A stretch of 64,000 nucleotides of DNA, taken from positions 248,001 to 312,000 of the forward strand of contig NZ_FOVU01000008.1 in assembly GCF_900115265.1 (NCBI RefSeq). The letters run 5' to 3'. Position numbers and translations under genes: made by a program. Below the pieces are notes generated by a model. The model saw only the letters and a list, made by a program, of their open reading frames with translations, searched no databases and was not told the DNA's origin. This DNA comes from Bradyrhizobium sp. Ghvi (GTDB lineage Bacteria > Pseudomonadota > Alphaproteobacteria > Rhizobiales > Xanthobacteraceae). Shown in pieces: positions 15,912-24,529 of the stretch (the stretch's first letter is position 1; the number at the start of each line of letters is the position of its first letter).

Positions 15912-17786
15912 TCAATAGCCGAATGCGCGCGGCAAGGCCGTCGAGAGCCAGGGCACGAAGGCGATGACGAGCAGGCAGAGGAACAACAGGCCGAGATAGC
16001 CCAGGATCGGTTTCACCGTCTGCTCGATCGGCACGTTGCCGATCAGGCAGGCGCCGTAGAGCCCGAGCCCCAGCGGCGGCGCGAACAGGCCGATGCCCAT
16101 CGCGATGACAAGCACGACGCCGAAATGCAGGGGGTCGATGCCGAGCTGCACCGCGACCGGCAACAGCAGCGGTCCGAAAATGATCAGCGCGGCCGCGCCT
16201 TCCAGCACCGAACCCATCACGATCAGCACGGCAATGGCGAGCAGGATGAACAGCCAGACGCCTGAGGTCTTGGACAGGCCCAGCATGAAGTCGCCGACCG
16301 CATGCGGCACCTGTTGCAGGGTCAGCGTGAACGCCAGCGATTGCGCGGCAGCCACGATGAACAGCACCAGCCCCGCGCGCGTCGCCGCCTGCACGAAACT
16401 ATGCGCGGCGGTCTTGAAGCTGAGCTCGCGGAACACGACGCTGCCGACGACGAGCGCATAGGCCACGGCAAACGCCGAGATTTCGGTCGCCGTGGCAAAG
16501 CCGCTCTTGAAGCCGAAGAAGATCATGAAGATGAGGCCGAACGAGGCGATCGCGCCGCTCCACAGGCCCGACACCGGCACCTGCGGCTCGACATCATCGG
16601 TTTGCGCCGGCGGCTTGCCCGAAATGATGGAGAACGCGATCAGAACCGCCGCCATCAGCGCCGCCGGCAATAGCCCTGCCATGAACAAGCCGCCGATCGA
16701 CAGGTTCGCGACGAAACCCAGGATGATCAGGTTGATGCAGGGCGGAATGGTCTCCGCCATCACCGCGGACGCCGCGAGCAGCGCCACCGCACTGCCGGGA
16801 TTCTGCCTGGAGCGGCGTGCCGCCGGGATCAGCACGGAGCCGACCGCGGCAACATCGGCCATCTTCGAGCCTGAGATCCCCGAGAACAGCACCATCGAGG
16901 CCACCATCACCACGTTCAGCCCACCGCGCATGCGGCCGACCGCCCGCTGCAGCAGTTCGATCAGGCGCACCGACATGCCGTTGGCTTCCATGAGGTAGCC
17001 GACCAGGATGAAGAACGGGATTGCCAGCAGCACGAAATTGTCGATGCCGCGCGCCATCTGCTGGGCGAAGATGACGCCCGGCAGCGCGCCCTCGACCCAG
17101 ATGAAGATCAGCGCGGCCAGCGCCAGCGCGAAACCAATCGGCAAGCCACCGAACAGCGTGGCGAAGAATCCGATCAGCATCAGCGTGCCCGCCGACGGCA
17201 CCGACGACGGCGATAGATAATCCCAGGCGAGATAGAGGCCGGTGACAATAGCGACCGCGACCAGGCCCTTCGTGATATCGGGCAGCGGCCGCGCGCAGAG
17301 ATGATCGATCGCGAACACCGTCATAAACAGTGCGCCGACGCCCATCGGATAGAAGGTGAGCTCCAACGGAAGGCCCGAGCCGGTGGTCTGCCCCGATGTC
17401 AGCGAGCCCAGCTTGATCGCATTGTAGGCGACGTAGCCGGAGATCAGCACGACGAGCACGGCACTTGCTGCGTCGACCAGCGTTCGCAGCCGCTGCGGCA
17501 ACAGATCGCGAAAGAAGGACACGCCGACATTCTCGCCGCGCGCGAGTGCGCTCGCCGCGCCGAAGAAGGCCGAGCCGACCATCAATCCGCGCGCAACGTC
17601 ATCCGACCATTCGACCGGCGCGTTGAAGAAGAAGCGCAGCAGCACCGAGCCGCAGACGACCGCGAGATCGGAGGCAAGAAGTGTAGCTGCGATCGCATCG
17701 CTCAGGCGAAGCAGCAGCGCGACGCTGCCGTGACGACCGCCCGAGAGGGACAAGGCGCCGGTCATCGCCATCCCGGATTTGGCCAT
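15912..17786 (-). CDS. TRAP transporter fused permease (DctQ-DctM)
   Basis: 624 residues. The first ~170 residues form the small four-helix DctQ-like part, with RFFFNAPVEWSDDVARGLMV typical of that subunit, joined directly to the large DctM-like permease of about 430 residues with a dozen helices. DctM signatures include GGLPIGFALALAALIF, the conserved FSGISGSKMADVAAVGSVLIP and AVMAETIPPCINLIIL. TRAP systems import organic acids using the sodium gradient together with a periplasmic binding protein. The gene starts 1 bp after the dctP-type stop codon, so the two are clearly co-transcribed and translationally coupled. Confidence 0.94.
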   Translation of the reverse strand: MAKSGMAMTGALSLSGGRHGSVALLLRLSDAIAATLLASDLAVVCGSVLLRFFFNAPVEWSDDVARGLMVGSAFFGAASALARGENVGVSFFRDLLPQRLRTLVDAASAVLVVLISGYVAYNAIKLGSLTSGQTTGSGLPLELTFYPMGVGALFMTVFAIDHLCARPLPDITKGLVAVAIVTGLYLAWDYLSPSSVPSAGTLMLIGFFATLFGGLPIGFALALAALIFIWVEGALPGVIFAQQMARGIDNFVLLAIPFFILVGYLMEANGMSVRLIELLQRAVGRMRGGLNVVMVASMVLFSGISGSKMADVAAVGSVLIPAARRSRQNPGSAVALLAASAVMAETIPPCINLIILGFVANLSIGGLFMAGLLPAALMAAVLIAFSIISGKPPAQTDDVEPQVPVSGLWSGAIASFGLIFMIFFGFKSGFATATEISAFAVAYALVVGSVVFRELSFKTAAHSFVQAATRAGLVLFIVAAAQSLAFTLTLQQVPHAVGDFMLGLSKTSGVWLFILLAIAVLIVMGSVLEGAAALIIFGPLLLPVAVQLGIDPLHFGVVLVIAMGIGLFAPPLGLGLYGACLIGNVPIEQTVKPILGYLGLLFLCLLVIAFVPWLSTALPRAFGY

Positions 17787-17787
17787 C

Positions 17788-18819
17788 TCAGGCTTGCGTC
17801 GAACGGATGATGTCGATGACTGCCTTGGATTCCGGCCGCGCCTTGATGAAGTTCTCGGTCTGCGGCGCCACGCGCTTCTTGAACGCCTCGCGGTCGCACT
17901 CGGCCACGGTCACGCCCTTCTCGGTGAGCGCAGCCAGCGCCTCCTTCTCGACCGCGAGCCCGTGGGTCCGCGTGTCGGCCGCGGCCTTCTTGGCGGCATC
18001 GAGGAAGCCCTCGCGCAGCTTCGGATCCATCCGGTTGAACGTCGTATCGCTGAAATAGATCGCGAGCGGCGAGAAATTGTGCTGCGTCAGCGCGTAGAAC
18101 TTCGCGGTCTCATAGAACTTGCTGGCGAGGATCGTCGGCGGATCGTGCTCGAGGCCATCGAGCACGCCCGCCTGCAGCGCCGTGTAGATTTCGCCGAACG
18201 CCAGCGGCGTCGCGGCAGCGCCCATCAGCCGCAGGCATTCGGTGATGACAGGATTGGGCAGCGTGCGGATCTTGAGACGGGCCAGATCCTCCGGCGTCTT
18301 CACCGGCTTCTTCGCAAACACGCTGCGTGAGCCGAAATTGTAAGCCCAGGCGATGATGCGGATGTTGCTGCCCTTGAGCAGCGCGTCCTCGATCGGTTTG
18401 GCGGCGCCGGCGTCGAACGCCTTGGTCTGCTGCGGGAAGCTCGAGAACAGGAAGCCGAGGTCGTAGGTGCCGACCAGCGGCACCAGATTGGCCGAGATCG
18501 ACGAGCCCGAGACCATGAGATCGATGACGCCGAGCTTCACCGAATTGATGACGTCGATCTCCTGCCCGAGCTGATTGTCCGGAAAGAAGGCGACCTCGAC
18601 CTGCTCGCCGAGCCCGTTAGCCTTCAGACTCTTGACGAGGTTGTCGTAATAGACCCGGCCGTTGGCGAATTTGGGATCGTTCGGCAGCGATGAGGAGCAT
18701 TTCAGCTTCAGCGTTGCGGCTTCAGCGCGGCCGATGATGGCGGGAGAGAGGATGAGACCGGCGGTCACCGCCGTCGACGACTTCAGGAACGCGCGACGGC
18801 TCACGGGCACGATGGGCAT
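17788..18819 (-). CDS. TRAP transporter substrate-binding protein (DctP family), Tat-exported
   Basis: 343 residues from ATG at 18819, chosen because GGGAGAG lies upstream and the protein then begins with an exact twin-arginine signal (SRRAFLKSS at 7-15, then a hydrophobic stretch ending at AEA). An upstream in-frame start would add 94 residues with no ribosome site. The mature part has DctP features: ASKFYETAKFYAL, FSDTTFNRM, and an Arg-containing core RLKIRTLPNPVITECL, where the Arg typically binds the substrate carboxylate. First gene of the operon dctP - dctQM - hydroxyacid dehydrogenase. Tat export rather than Sec is found in a subset of these proteins. Confidence 0.93.
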   Translation of the reverse strand: MPIVPVSRRAFLKSSTAVTAGLILSPAIIGRAEAATLKLKCSSSLPNDPKFANGRVYYDNLVKSLKANGLGEQVEVAFFPDNQLGQEIDVINSVKLGVIDLMVSGSSISANLVPLVGTYDLGFLFSSFPQQTKAFDAGAAKPIEDALLKGSNIRIIAWAYNFGSRSVFAKKPVKTPEDLARLKIRTLPNPVITECLRLMGAAATPLAFGEIYTALQAGVLDGLEHDPPTILASKFYETAKFYALTQHNFSPLAIYFSDTTFNRMDPKLREGFLDAAKKAAADTRTHGLAVEKEALAALTEKGVTVAECDREAFKKRVAPQTENFIKARPESKAVIDIIRSTQA

Positions 18820-19153
18820 GATATCTCTCCCGATTTTTCTTGTTCGCGGCCGCTGTCGTAACCACGGCCTGTTGCGCGAACTGTATGGCCAAAGCGACGG
18901 GGCAGGCAAGGCTTGCAGCCAGGGACGATGCGAGCGCACGAGCGGCAGGCGCGCGGGTGAGATTGGAACGCAATGCCTGTGTTTGCCGATGTTTTCGATC
19001 ATGCCGCATCGCGGCCAGACGATGGGTGGGGCGAGATTATGCGGATCAATCCAATTCAGGCATGGATCGATGCCAAACGCATATTGATGGATACGCAGCA
19101 AAGAGCTGCGGGACCGGGATCCCGCAGCTCTCTCATTCTAGCGATCGATGAGA
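18820..19153. other. Intergenic region between TRAP operon promoter and doxX end
   Basis: This 334-bp gap should hold the TRAP operon promoter on the minus strand, next to 18819, and the doxX terminator at 19102-19131. I saw no coding frame with convincing composition and no recognisable operator. Confidence 0.55.
19102..19131 (-). terminator. Strong hairpin downstream of the DoxX gene
   Basis: Perfect 12-bp arms AGAGCTGCGGGA and TCCCGCAGCTCT with a 6-nt loop, starting 23 bp past the DoxX stop codon on the minus strand. Only a short T-run follows (TTT). It is the most terminator-like hairpin between these genes. Confidence 0.65.
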
Positions 19154-19597
19154 TCAGCGCGACGGCGCGACGCTCAGCTGACCGTTCGCTGCCTCGGCAT
19201 CGCGCGAGGGCCGCAGTGCAAAGGCGCCATCGCCAAGCAGCGCCTGCGCGACCAGCGCGATGGCCCAGAACGCGGGAAATTCCCAGCCGCCCTTCGGGTT
19301 GGTGAAGAAGAAGCCCGCCCCGCCATGGACCGTGAAGATCGCGCCGAGCAGGACCGGAATGCCTGCGAGCGCCGCATAGCGGGTCCAGATGCCAAGGATC
19401 AGCGCGATGCCGCTGAGAACTTCCACGGTCATCACGAGGTAGGCCAGTTCCGGCGGGAAGCCGAGGCTGCCGAAGAACTTTGCGGTGCCGGCGGGGGTGA
19501 AAACGAACAGTTTCAGGCTCGCATGGGCCAGGAACAGGGCGCCCAAGGTCACACGCAGGGCCAAGGCGGCGTAAGGGGCGGTACGGGAATCGATCAT
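19154..19597 (-). CDS. DoxX family membrane protein
   Basis: 147 residues with four predicted membrane helices. The pattern ALRVTLGALFLAHASLKLFVF, GIALILGIWTRYAALAGIP and the FTNPKGGWEFPAFWAIALVA end match the DoxX family. I chose ATG at 19597 because GGAG lies six bases upstream; an in-frame ATG at 19621 has no good site. DoxX-family proteins are small quinone- or redox-associated membrane proteins of mostly unknown role. The gene is divergent from a LysR regulator beginning 97 bp away, which is the likely regulator by position. Confidence 0.9.
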   Translation of the reverse strand: MIDSRTAPYAALALRVTLGALFLAHASLKLFVFTPAGTAKFFGSLGFPPELAYLVMTVEVLSGIALILGIWTRYAALAGIPVLLGAIFTVHGGAGFFFTNPKGGWEFPAFWAIALVAQALLGDGAFALRPSRDAEAANGQLSVAPSR

Positions 19598-19621
19598 CGG
19601 GGTCTCCGTTGTTCGAGACAT

Positions 19622-19693
19622 CCATGATCTATTCTTGATAGGATGATAATAAGCTATTTTGGAAATACACCTCACACCAACGGAGTGAGATAG
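19622..19693. promoter_or_regulatory. Divergent doxX/lysR promoter region
   Basis: An unusually AT-rich 72-bp spacer in an otherwise GC-rich window. It contains a short dyad CTAT-TCTTG-ATAG (19629-19641) that could be part of a LysR recognition site. The dyad is only 4 bp per arm, so this is weak. Confidence 0.35.
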
Positions 19694-20611
19694 ATGCTCG
19701 ACCGGCTGACCAGCCTGGAAGTCTTCGCCAAGGTGGCGGCAAGCGGCAGTCTGTCCGGCGCGGCGCGGGTTATGGGCCTGTCGCAGACGATGGTGACCAA
19801 GCATGTCGCGTCGCTGGAGGCGCGACTTGGGGTCAAACTGTTCCACCGCACCACGCGGCGGCTGTCGATCACCGAGGCTGGCCGCCTCTATCTGGAATCG
19901 TCCGAGCGGATCCTCGCCGACATGGAGACGGCCGACGCCGCGGTCGCGCGCGAGCGCGTCGAACCGCGCGGATTGTTGCGGGTCAACGTGCCCGTTGTGT
20001 TCGGCACACGACAGATCGCTCCCCTGATTGCCGAATTCTCCGAGCGCCACCCTGAAGTCACGCTCGAGCTCGGCCTCAATGATCGTCTCGTCGACCTCGC
20101 CGAGGAGGGCTGGGACCTCGCGATCCGCATCGGCAAGCTGCGCGATTCCAGCATGGTGGCGCGCAAGCTCGCGCCGAACCGCCTGGTCGTCTGTGCCGCG
20201 CCGTCATATCTGGCCAAGCACGGCACGCCGCGCAGCGTCGCCGATCTCGCCGCGCATAATTGTCTCGGCTACACGCTCTCGCAGCAGGCAAGCGCAGCGG
20301 AATGGCTGTTCGGCGCGGATGGCGAGATCCGCGTCCAGGTGTCGGGAAACCTGCGCGCCAACAATGGCGATGCGCTGCGCGCGGCGACGCTGGCCGGGCT
20401 TGGCCTCGCCCGGCAGCCGACCTTCATCATCGCCGATGATCTGCGGGCCGGCACGCTGGTCGCGCTGCCGCTCGACCAGCCCGAGATCCAGTCCTCCGCG
20501 GTCCATGCGGTCTACCTGCCCGATCGCAGGCCACCGGCGAAGGTGCGCGCCTTCATCGACTTCCTCGCCGCGCGCTTTGCGCCAGATCCGCCCTGGGACC
20601 GTGGTCTGTGA
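19694..20611 (+). CDS. LysR family transcriptional regulator (AaeR/DmlR-like subgroup)
   Basis: 305 residues. The N-terminal winged helix is clear: MLDRLTSLEVFAKVAASGS, ARVMGLSQTMVTKHVASLEARLG, LFHRTTRRLSITEAG. The substrate-binding domain follows from about residue 90 (RGLLRVNVPVVFG). The pattern 'LTSLEVFAKVAASGSLSGAA' is typical of the LysR group that often controls a divergent DoxX, quinone oxidoreductase or acid-metabolism gene. A ribosome site GGAGTGAG precedes the ATG. Divergent doxX is the obvious candidate target. Confidence 0.93.
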   Translation: MLDRLTSLEVFAKVAASGSLSGAARVMGLSQTMVTKHVASLEARLGVKLFHRTTRRLSITEAGRLYLESSERILADMETADAAVARERVEPRGLLRVNVPVVFGTRQIAPLIAEFSERHPEVTLELGLNDRLVDLAEEGWDLAIRIGKLRDSSMVARKLAPNRLVVCAAPSYLAKHGTPRSVADLAAHNCLGYTLSQQASAAEWLFGADGEIRVQVSGNLRANNGDALRAATLAGLGLARQPTFIIADDLRAGTLVALPLDQPEIQSSAVHAVYLPDRRPPAKVRAFIDFLAARFAPDPPWDRGL

Positions 20612-20742
20612 TGCGTTGGCTCCGGCAGAGGCCCTACCCCATTCCGCCGCACGGGCGTCCGTGAGCTAGCGCACAGACGGCGCCTTGGCGGACGACTAGA
20701 AAAGGTGACATCCTCGCGCCCATTGCCGATGGAGGTGACACC

Positions 20743-22209
20743 ATGCGCCGTCCAGTCCTTTGCAATTTGATCTTTGCCGCCGGCCTGTTTGTCCTCACCC
20801 AATTGATGGCGCCGACGGAAGCTGCGGCCGAAGCGCGGCTTGCGCTGGTGATCGGCCAGTCCGCCTATCGCACGGTGCCGGAGCTGCCCAATGCCGCCAA
20901 TGACGCCAAGGGCATGGCCGAGTTGCTCGGCAATGCCGGATTCACCGTCACTGCCGCACCGAACCTCGCGCAGAACGAGATGCGCCAGGCGATCTCGGAT
21001 TTCGCAGGCAAAGTCAGTGCCAGCGGCGTCGACACCGTCGCGCTGGTGTTCTATGCCGGCCACGGCCTGCAGATCGACGGCGAGAACTATCTGGTGCCTG
21101 TCGATCTCGATCCCAAGCGCGAGGCCGACATTCCGTTGCAGGGCGTGCGGCTGAACGATCTGCTCAACACGCTCGGCGCATTGCCGACGCGGGCGCGCAT
21201 CTTCATGCTCGATGCCTGCCGCAACAATCCGTTCCCGGCGCTTTCAGGTGCCGGCCACGGACTTGCCATCGTCGACACCAAGGCCGGCGCGCCCGGGTCC
21301 TTCATTTCGTATTCGACCTCACCCGGTGCCGAGGCCGAGGACGGCTCCGGCGCCGACAGTCCCTACACGACGGCGGCACTGTCCGTCGCCAAGCAACCGG
21401 ACATCCCGATCGAGGAAGTGTTCAAGCGCATCCGCATCGCCGTGGCGCAATCGACCGACGGGCGACAGATCCCGTGGGAAAGCTCTTCGCTGACCACCGA
21501 CTTCAAATTCTTCGGCGACAGCAGCGGCCAGCCGCCGGCGCCGGGCGCAAACGCCATGGCGCTTGCCAGCACTCCGCGCAGCGTCGCGGACTGGCGCAAG
21601 GATTTGAAGGGCAAGGATGCCAGGGCTGCCTATGATCTCGTGATCGCTGAGGACACCGTGGAGGCTTATCAGGCCTATATCGAGCTCTACGCGGAGGCCT
21701 CCAACACGCCGCGCCTGCGCACGGTGCTGGAGCGCCGGCGCCAGATGCTGGCGTGGGACCGCGCGGTCGCGATCAACACCCGCGCCTCCTTCGAGGCCTA
21801 TCTCGCGAACTGGGGCAACAGCGATCTCGCCGCGACCGCGCGCCGGCTGCTGCTGCGCGTGCAGAACCGCAATTATGCCTTGCCGGTTGCGGCCGCCGCG
21901 GTCCCGGTCGCCGTCGCCATGGCGCCGACCTGTCCGTGCTCGGCACCAACGCCGCCGGCAACGCCGATTAACCCGACGGTTGCGCCCGTGATCAAGAAGC
22001 GCGTCGACGACACGCCGCCAAAGCGCAAGGTGGTCGACACGCCGCCGAAGCGCCGGCCGCCGCCCGATGAAATCGTCGTCGAGCGCGCGCCGCCTGCCGG
22101 TCCGCCGCCCGGCGCCGTGATGCAAGGCATCGGCATCGGGATTGGCATCGGGATGGGAATGGGTGGCGGAGGCCGTGGCGGCGAGTATCACAACGAGCGC
22201 AGGTACTGA
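20743..22209 (+). CDS. Caspase-like (peptidase C14) secreted protein
   Basis: 488 residues. Signal peptide at 1-30 (cut near EAAAEA), then a caspase fold: ARLALVIGQSAYRTVPELPN, catalytic His107 in FYAGHGLQ and catalytic Cys159 in FMLDACRNNPF. Both residues of the dyad are intact. Residues about 280-365 are helical and resemble the alpha-helical tail domain seen in other alphaproteobacterial caspase-like proteins. The last ~115 residues are Pro/Ala-rich, contain two KRKVVDTPPKR-type repeats and end in a Gly/Met-rich run. It is a prokaryotic metacaspase/orthocaspase relative, which normally cleaves after basic residues; the biological role is unknown. It follows the LysR gene by 131 bp and precedes a SulP transporter. 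Confidence 0.9.
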   Translation: MRRPVLCNLIFAAGLFVLTQLMAPTEAAAEARLALVIGQSAYRTVPELPNAANDAKGMAELLGNAGFTVTAAPNLAQNEMRQAISDFAGKVSASGVDTVALVFYAGHGLQIDGENYLVPVDLDPKREADIPLQGVRLNDLLNTLGALPTRARIFMLDACRNNPFPALSGAGHGLAIVDTKAGAPGSFISYSTSPGAEAEDGSGADSPYTTAALSVAKQPDIPIEEVFKRIRIAVAQSTDGRQIPWESSSLTTDFKFFGDSSGQPPAPGANAMALASTPRSVADWRKDLKGKDARAAYDLVIAEDTVEAYQAYIELYAEASNTPRLRTVLERRRQMLAWDRAVAINTRASFEAYLANWGNSDLAATARRLLLRVQNRNYALPVAAAAVPVAVAMAPTCPCSAPTPPATPINPTVAPVIKKRVDDTPPKRKVVDTPPKRRPPPDEIVVERAPPAGPPPGAVMQGIGIGIGIGMGMGGGGRGGEYHNERRY

Positions 22210-22301
22210 CGACGGATGTAGAGAAATCGCGTCTGGCGCCTTCCAGACCGGAAATGCTGTAGTCTAATGGCAGACGCGCGCTTTCCGGGGATTCGAGATT
22301 G

Positions 22302-23969
22302 ATGCTGCACGACGCCGACGCCAAGCCTGCCTGGCCGCTGTTCCGCTCGCTCGCATCCTACGCCCTGCCCGGCGACCTGATGGCGGGACTGACGTTGGCG
22401 GCGATCGCAATCCCCGAGCAGATGGCGACCGCGCGGCTTGGCGGCTTCGCACCGCAGATCGGATTCTTCGCATTCATGGCGGGTTCGCTCGGCTTTGCGC
22501 TGCTCGGCGGCAACCGCTTTCTGTCCTGCGGCGCCGATTCCACGATCACGCCGATCTTCGCCGGCGGGCTTGCGGCGCTCGCAGCCACGGGCTCACCTGA
22601 ATATCAGGGGCTCGCCATCGCGCTGGCCTTGATGGTTGGCGCCATGATGCTTGCCGGCGGCGCGTTCCGGCTCGGCGGCATCGCCAACCTCTTGTCGATG
22701 CCTGTCATGGTCGGCTTCCTTGCCGGCATTTCCGTCCACATCATCGTATCGCAATTGCCGGGCGTCCTCGGGCTGGACCCGCCTGATGGCCCGACACTCG
22801 ATCGCATCGGCGTGCTTGCAACCGAGATCGGCCGCACCAATCCCGTCACGCTCTGCATCGGCTTCGGCGTGCTCGCGGTGGTCTTCATCTCCGAGAAGAT
22901 CAGCGCAAAAATCCCGGGCGCGCTGATCGGGCTGGTTGCCGCGACGCTGGCGACGATCGCGCTTGGCCTCGAGAACAAGGGCGTCAACGTCGTCGGCAGC
23001 GTGCCAGGCACGCTGCCGCGACCGACCTTCCCCGTCCTTGCGCCGGAGCACTGGGTTCGCCTGCTGCCGCTCGCCTTCGTGGTCACAGTGGTCGTGATGG
23101 TGCAGACCGCGGCCACCACGCGATCGTTCCCATCCGATCCCGACAAGCCTGCCGATGTCGACCGCGACTTCCTCGGTGCGGGCGCGGGCAGCGTGCTGTC
23201 CGGCCTGTTCGGCGCCTTTCCGGTCAACGCCAGCCCGCCGCGCACCGGCATCGTCGCCGAGACCGGCGGACAATCCCAGTTCGCAGGCCTTGCCGCAGCA
23301 ATGATCGTGCTGGCGCTGCTCGCCTTCGGAACGGGATTGTTGCGCCATGTGCCCGACGCAGCGCTCGGCGGCATCCTGCTGTTCGTGGCTCTGCGGATCA
23401 TCCGCACCAAACAGATCGTCACGATCTATCGCCAGTCGTTCAGCGAATTTCTGCTCATCGTCGCCACCGCCGCGCTGATCATCGTGCTGCCGATCCAGCA
23501 GGGTGCGTTCCTCGGCATCATGCTGTCGCTGCTGCACGGCATCTGGAGCACGACGCGCGCACGGCTCGTCGAATTCGAGCGCGTGCCGGGCACCACGATC
23601 TGGTGGCCGGCGCATCCACACATGACCGGAGAGCGAATCGAGGGCGTTACCGTAATCGGGTTCCAGGCGCCGCTGTCGTTCCTCAATGCGCCGAGCTTCC
23701 GGAGCGACGTCGCAAAAGTGCTCGGCACGGCAGCGCCGCAACTGCTGGTGCTGGAGGCGAGCGGCATGGTCGAGATCGACTTCACCGCAGCGCAGATCCT
23801 GCTCGACGTCTTCAAGGTGTGCAACGCGCAAGGCGTCACGGTTGCGCTGGCCCGGCTGGAATCGGTGCGCGCGCAGGACGCGTTCGAGCGTTTCCGCCTG
23901 TTCGACGCCTTGCCGAGGGAGCACGTCTTCCACAGCGTGGACGAAGCCGTGCAAAGACTGGCGAAGTAA
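22302..23969 (+). CDS. SulP family anion transporter with STAS domain
   Basis: 555 residues from ATG at 22302. About 10-12 membrane helices from residue 25 to about 410, with the SulP signature LPGDLMAGLTLAAIAIPEQMA, followed by a cytoplasmic STAS domain at about 430-550 (ERIEGVTVIGFQAPLSFLNA, LLVLEASGMVEIDFTAAQIL). SulP proteins carry sulfate, bicarbonate, or dicarboxylates; the substrate cannot be told from sequence. The STAS regulatory loop has EASG where phosphorylatable homologues have DxS. A TTG codon immediately upstream could also start translation. No carbonic anhydrase gene is fused or adjacent. Confidence 0.9.
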   Translation: MLHDADAKPAWPLFRSLASYALPGDLMAGLTLAAIAIPEQMATARLGGFAPQIGFFAFMAGSLGFALLGGNRFLSCGADSTITPIFAGGLAALAATGSPEYQGLAIALALMVGAMMLAGGAFRLGGIANLLSMPVMVGFLAGISVHIIVSQLPGVLGLDPPDGPTLDRIGVLATEIGRTNPVTLCIGFGVLAVVFISEKISAKIPGALIGLVAATLATIALGLENKGVNVVGSVPGTLPRPTFPVLAPEHWVRLLPLAFVVTVVVMVQTAATTRSFPSDPDKPADVDRDFLGAGAGSVLSGLFGAFPVNASPPRTGIVAETGGQSQFAGLAAAMIVLALLAFGTGLLRHVPDAALGGILLFVALRIIRTKQIVTIYRQSFSEFLLIVATAALIIVLPIQQGAFLGIMLSLLHGIWSTTRARLVEFERVPGTTIWWPAHPHMTGERIEGVTVIGFQAPLSFLNAPSFRSDVAKVLGTAAPQLLVLEASGMVEIDFTAAQILLDVFKVCNAQGVTVALARLESVRAQDAFERFRLFDALPREHVFHSVDEAVQRLAK

Positions 23970-24011
23970 AACGGTGGCTCTAGGTTAAGCCAGTCGTGCC
24001 GCGGGTTCCAA

Positions 24012-24032
24012 CCTCTCCGCTTGCGGGAGAGG
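24012..24032. repeat. Hairpin repeat CCTCTCC...GGAGAGG
   Basis: Seven-base arms with a 7-nt loop between the convergent SulP gene and the small minus-strand gene at 24064. Same CTCTCC/GGAGAG core as the hairpins at 1086-1109 and 27981-28009. Probably an intergenic repeat that also terminates transcription. Confidence 0.45.
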
Positions 24033-24063
24033 GAGCGCACCGGCTTCGTGGAAGCAGTCGCGC

Positions 24064-24426
24064 TTACTCCACCAGCGTGGGGTGATCCCGCTGCACCGTC
24101 TCGCGGATCCAGCTGGCGTGGATCGCGCGGAAAAGGATCTGCGCCGTCTTGATGTCGTTCGCCGTCATGCAGAGGTCGACGATGCGATGCACCGCGTCGT
24201 CACGCATCAGATCGTCGGAGATCTTCATCGCGATCTCCATCGCGACCTTCGCCGCGCGCTCATAACGAGCACGCTCGCCCTTGTCGCTTCGTGCACAGCC
24301 GATGGCGCTATGGGCCGCGGCGCCACAGATGGCGCTGATGCGCGCGACGGCGTCGATGTCGCCGAGCGGCCACTCGATCGCCTCGTCCCAGATCTCCTGT
24401 CGCGATTTGCGAGCGAACCACTTCAT
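24064..24426 (-). CDS. Conserved-looking small cytosolic protein of unknown function
   Basis: 120 residues beginning MKWFARKSRQEIWDEAIEW. Third-base composition is typical of genes here, and the sequence is well formed: alternating amphipathic helices, few low-complexity runs, three Cys. No signal peptide or membrane segment. I do not recognise a family. Contexts such as DAVARISAICGAAAHSAIGCA and ERAAKVAMEIAMKISDDLMRDDAVHRIVDLC suggest a helical repeat fold of TPR/HEAT type (inference). It converges on SulP and is followed upstream by the Spy-like gene on the same strand. Confidence 0.6.
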   Translation of the reverse strand: MKWFARKSRQEIWDEAIEWPLGDIDAVARISAICGAAAHSAIGCARSDKGERARYERAAKVAMEIAMKISDDLMRDDAVHRIVDLCMTANDIKTAQILFRAIHASWIRETVQRDHPTLVE

Positions 24427-24529
24427 TGCCCCATCACCCGCGGTCTTCCGCTTCAGGGTTACTCAGCATAGAGAGATCAATCGAGATCGGCGAGCCGATT
24501 CTTGCACCATGCTCCTTCGCCTGATGCAT

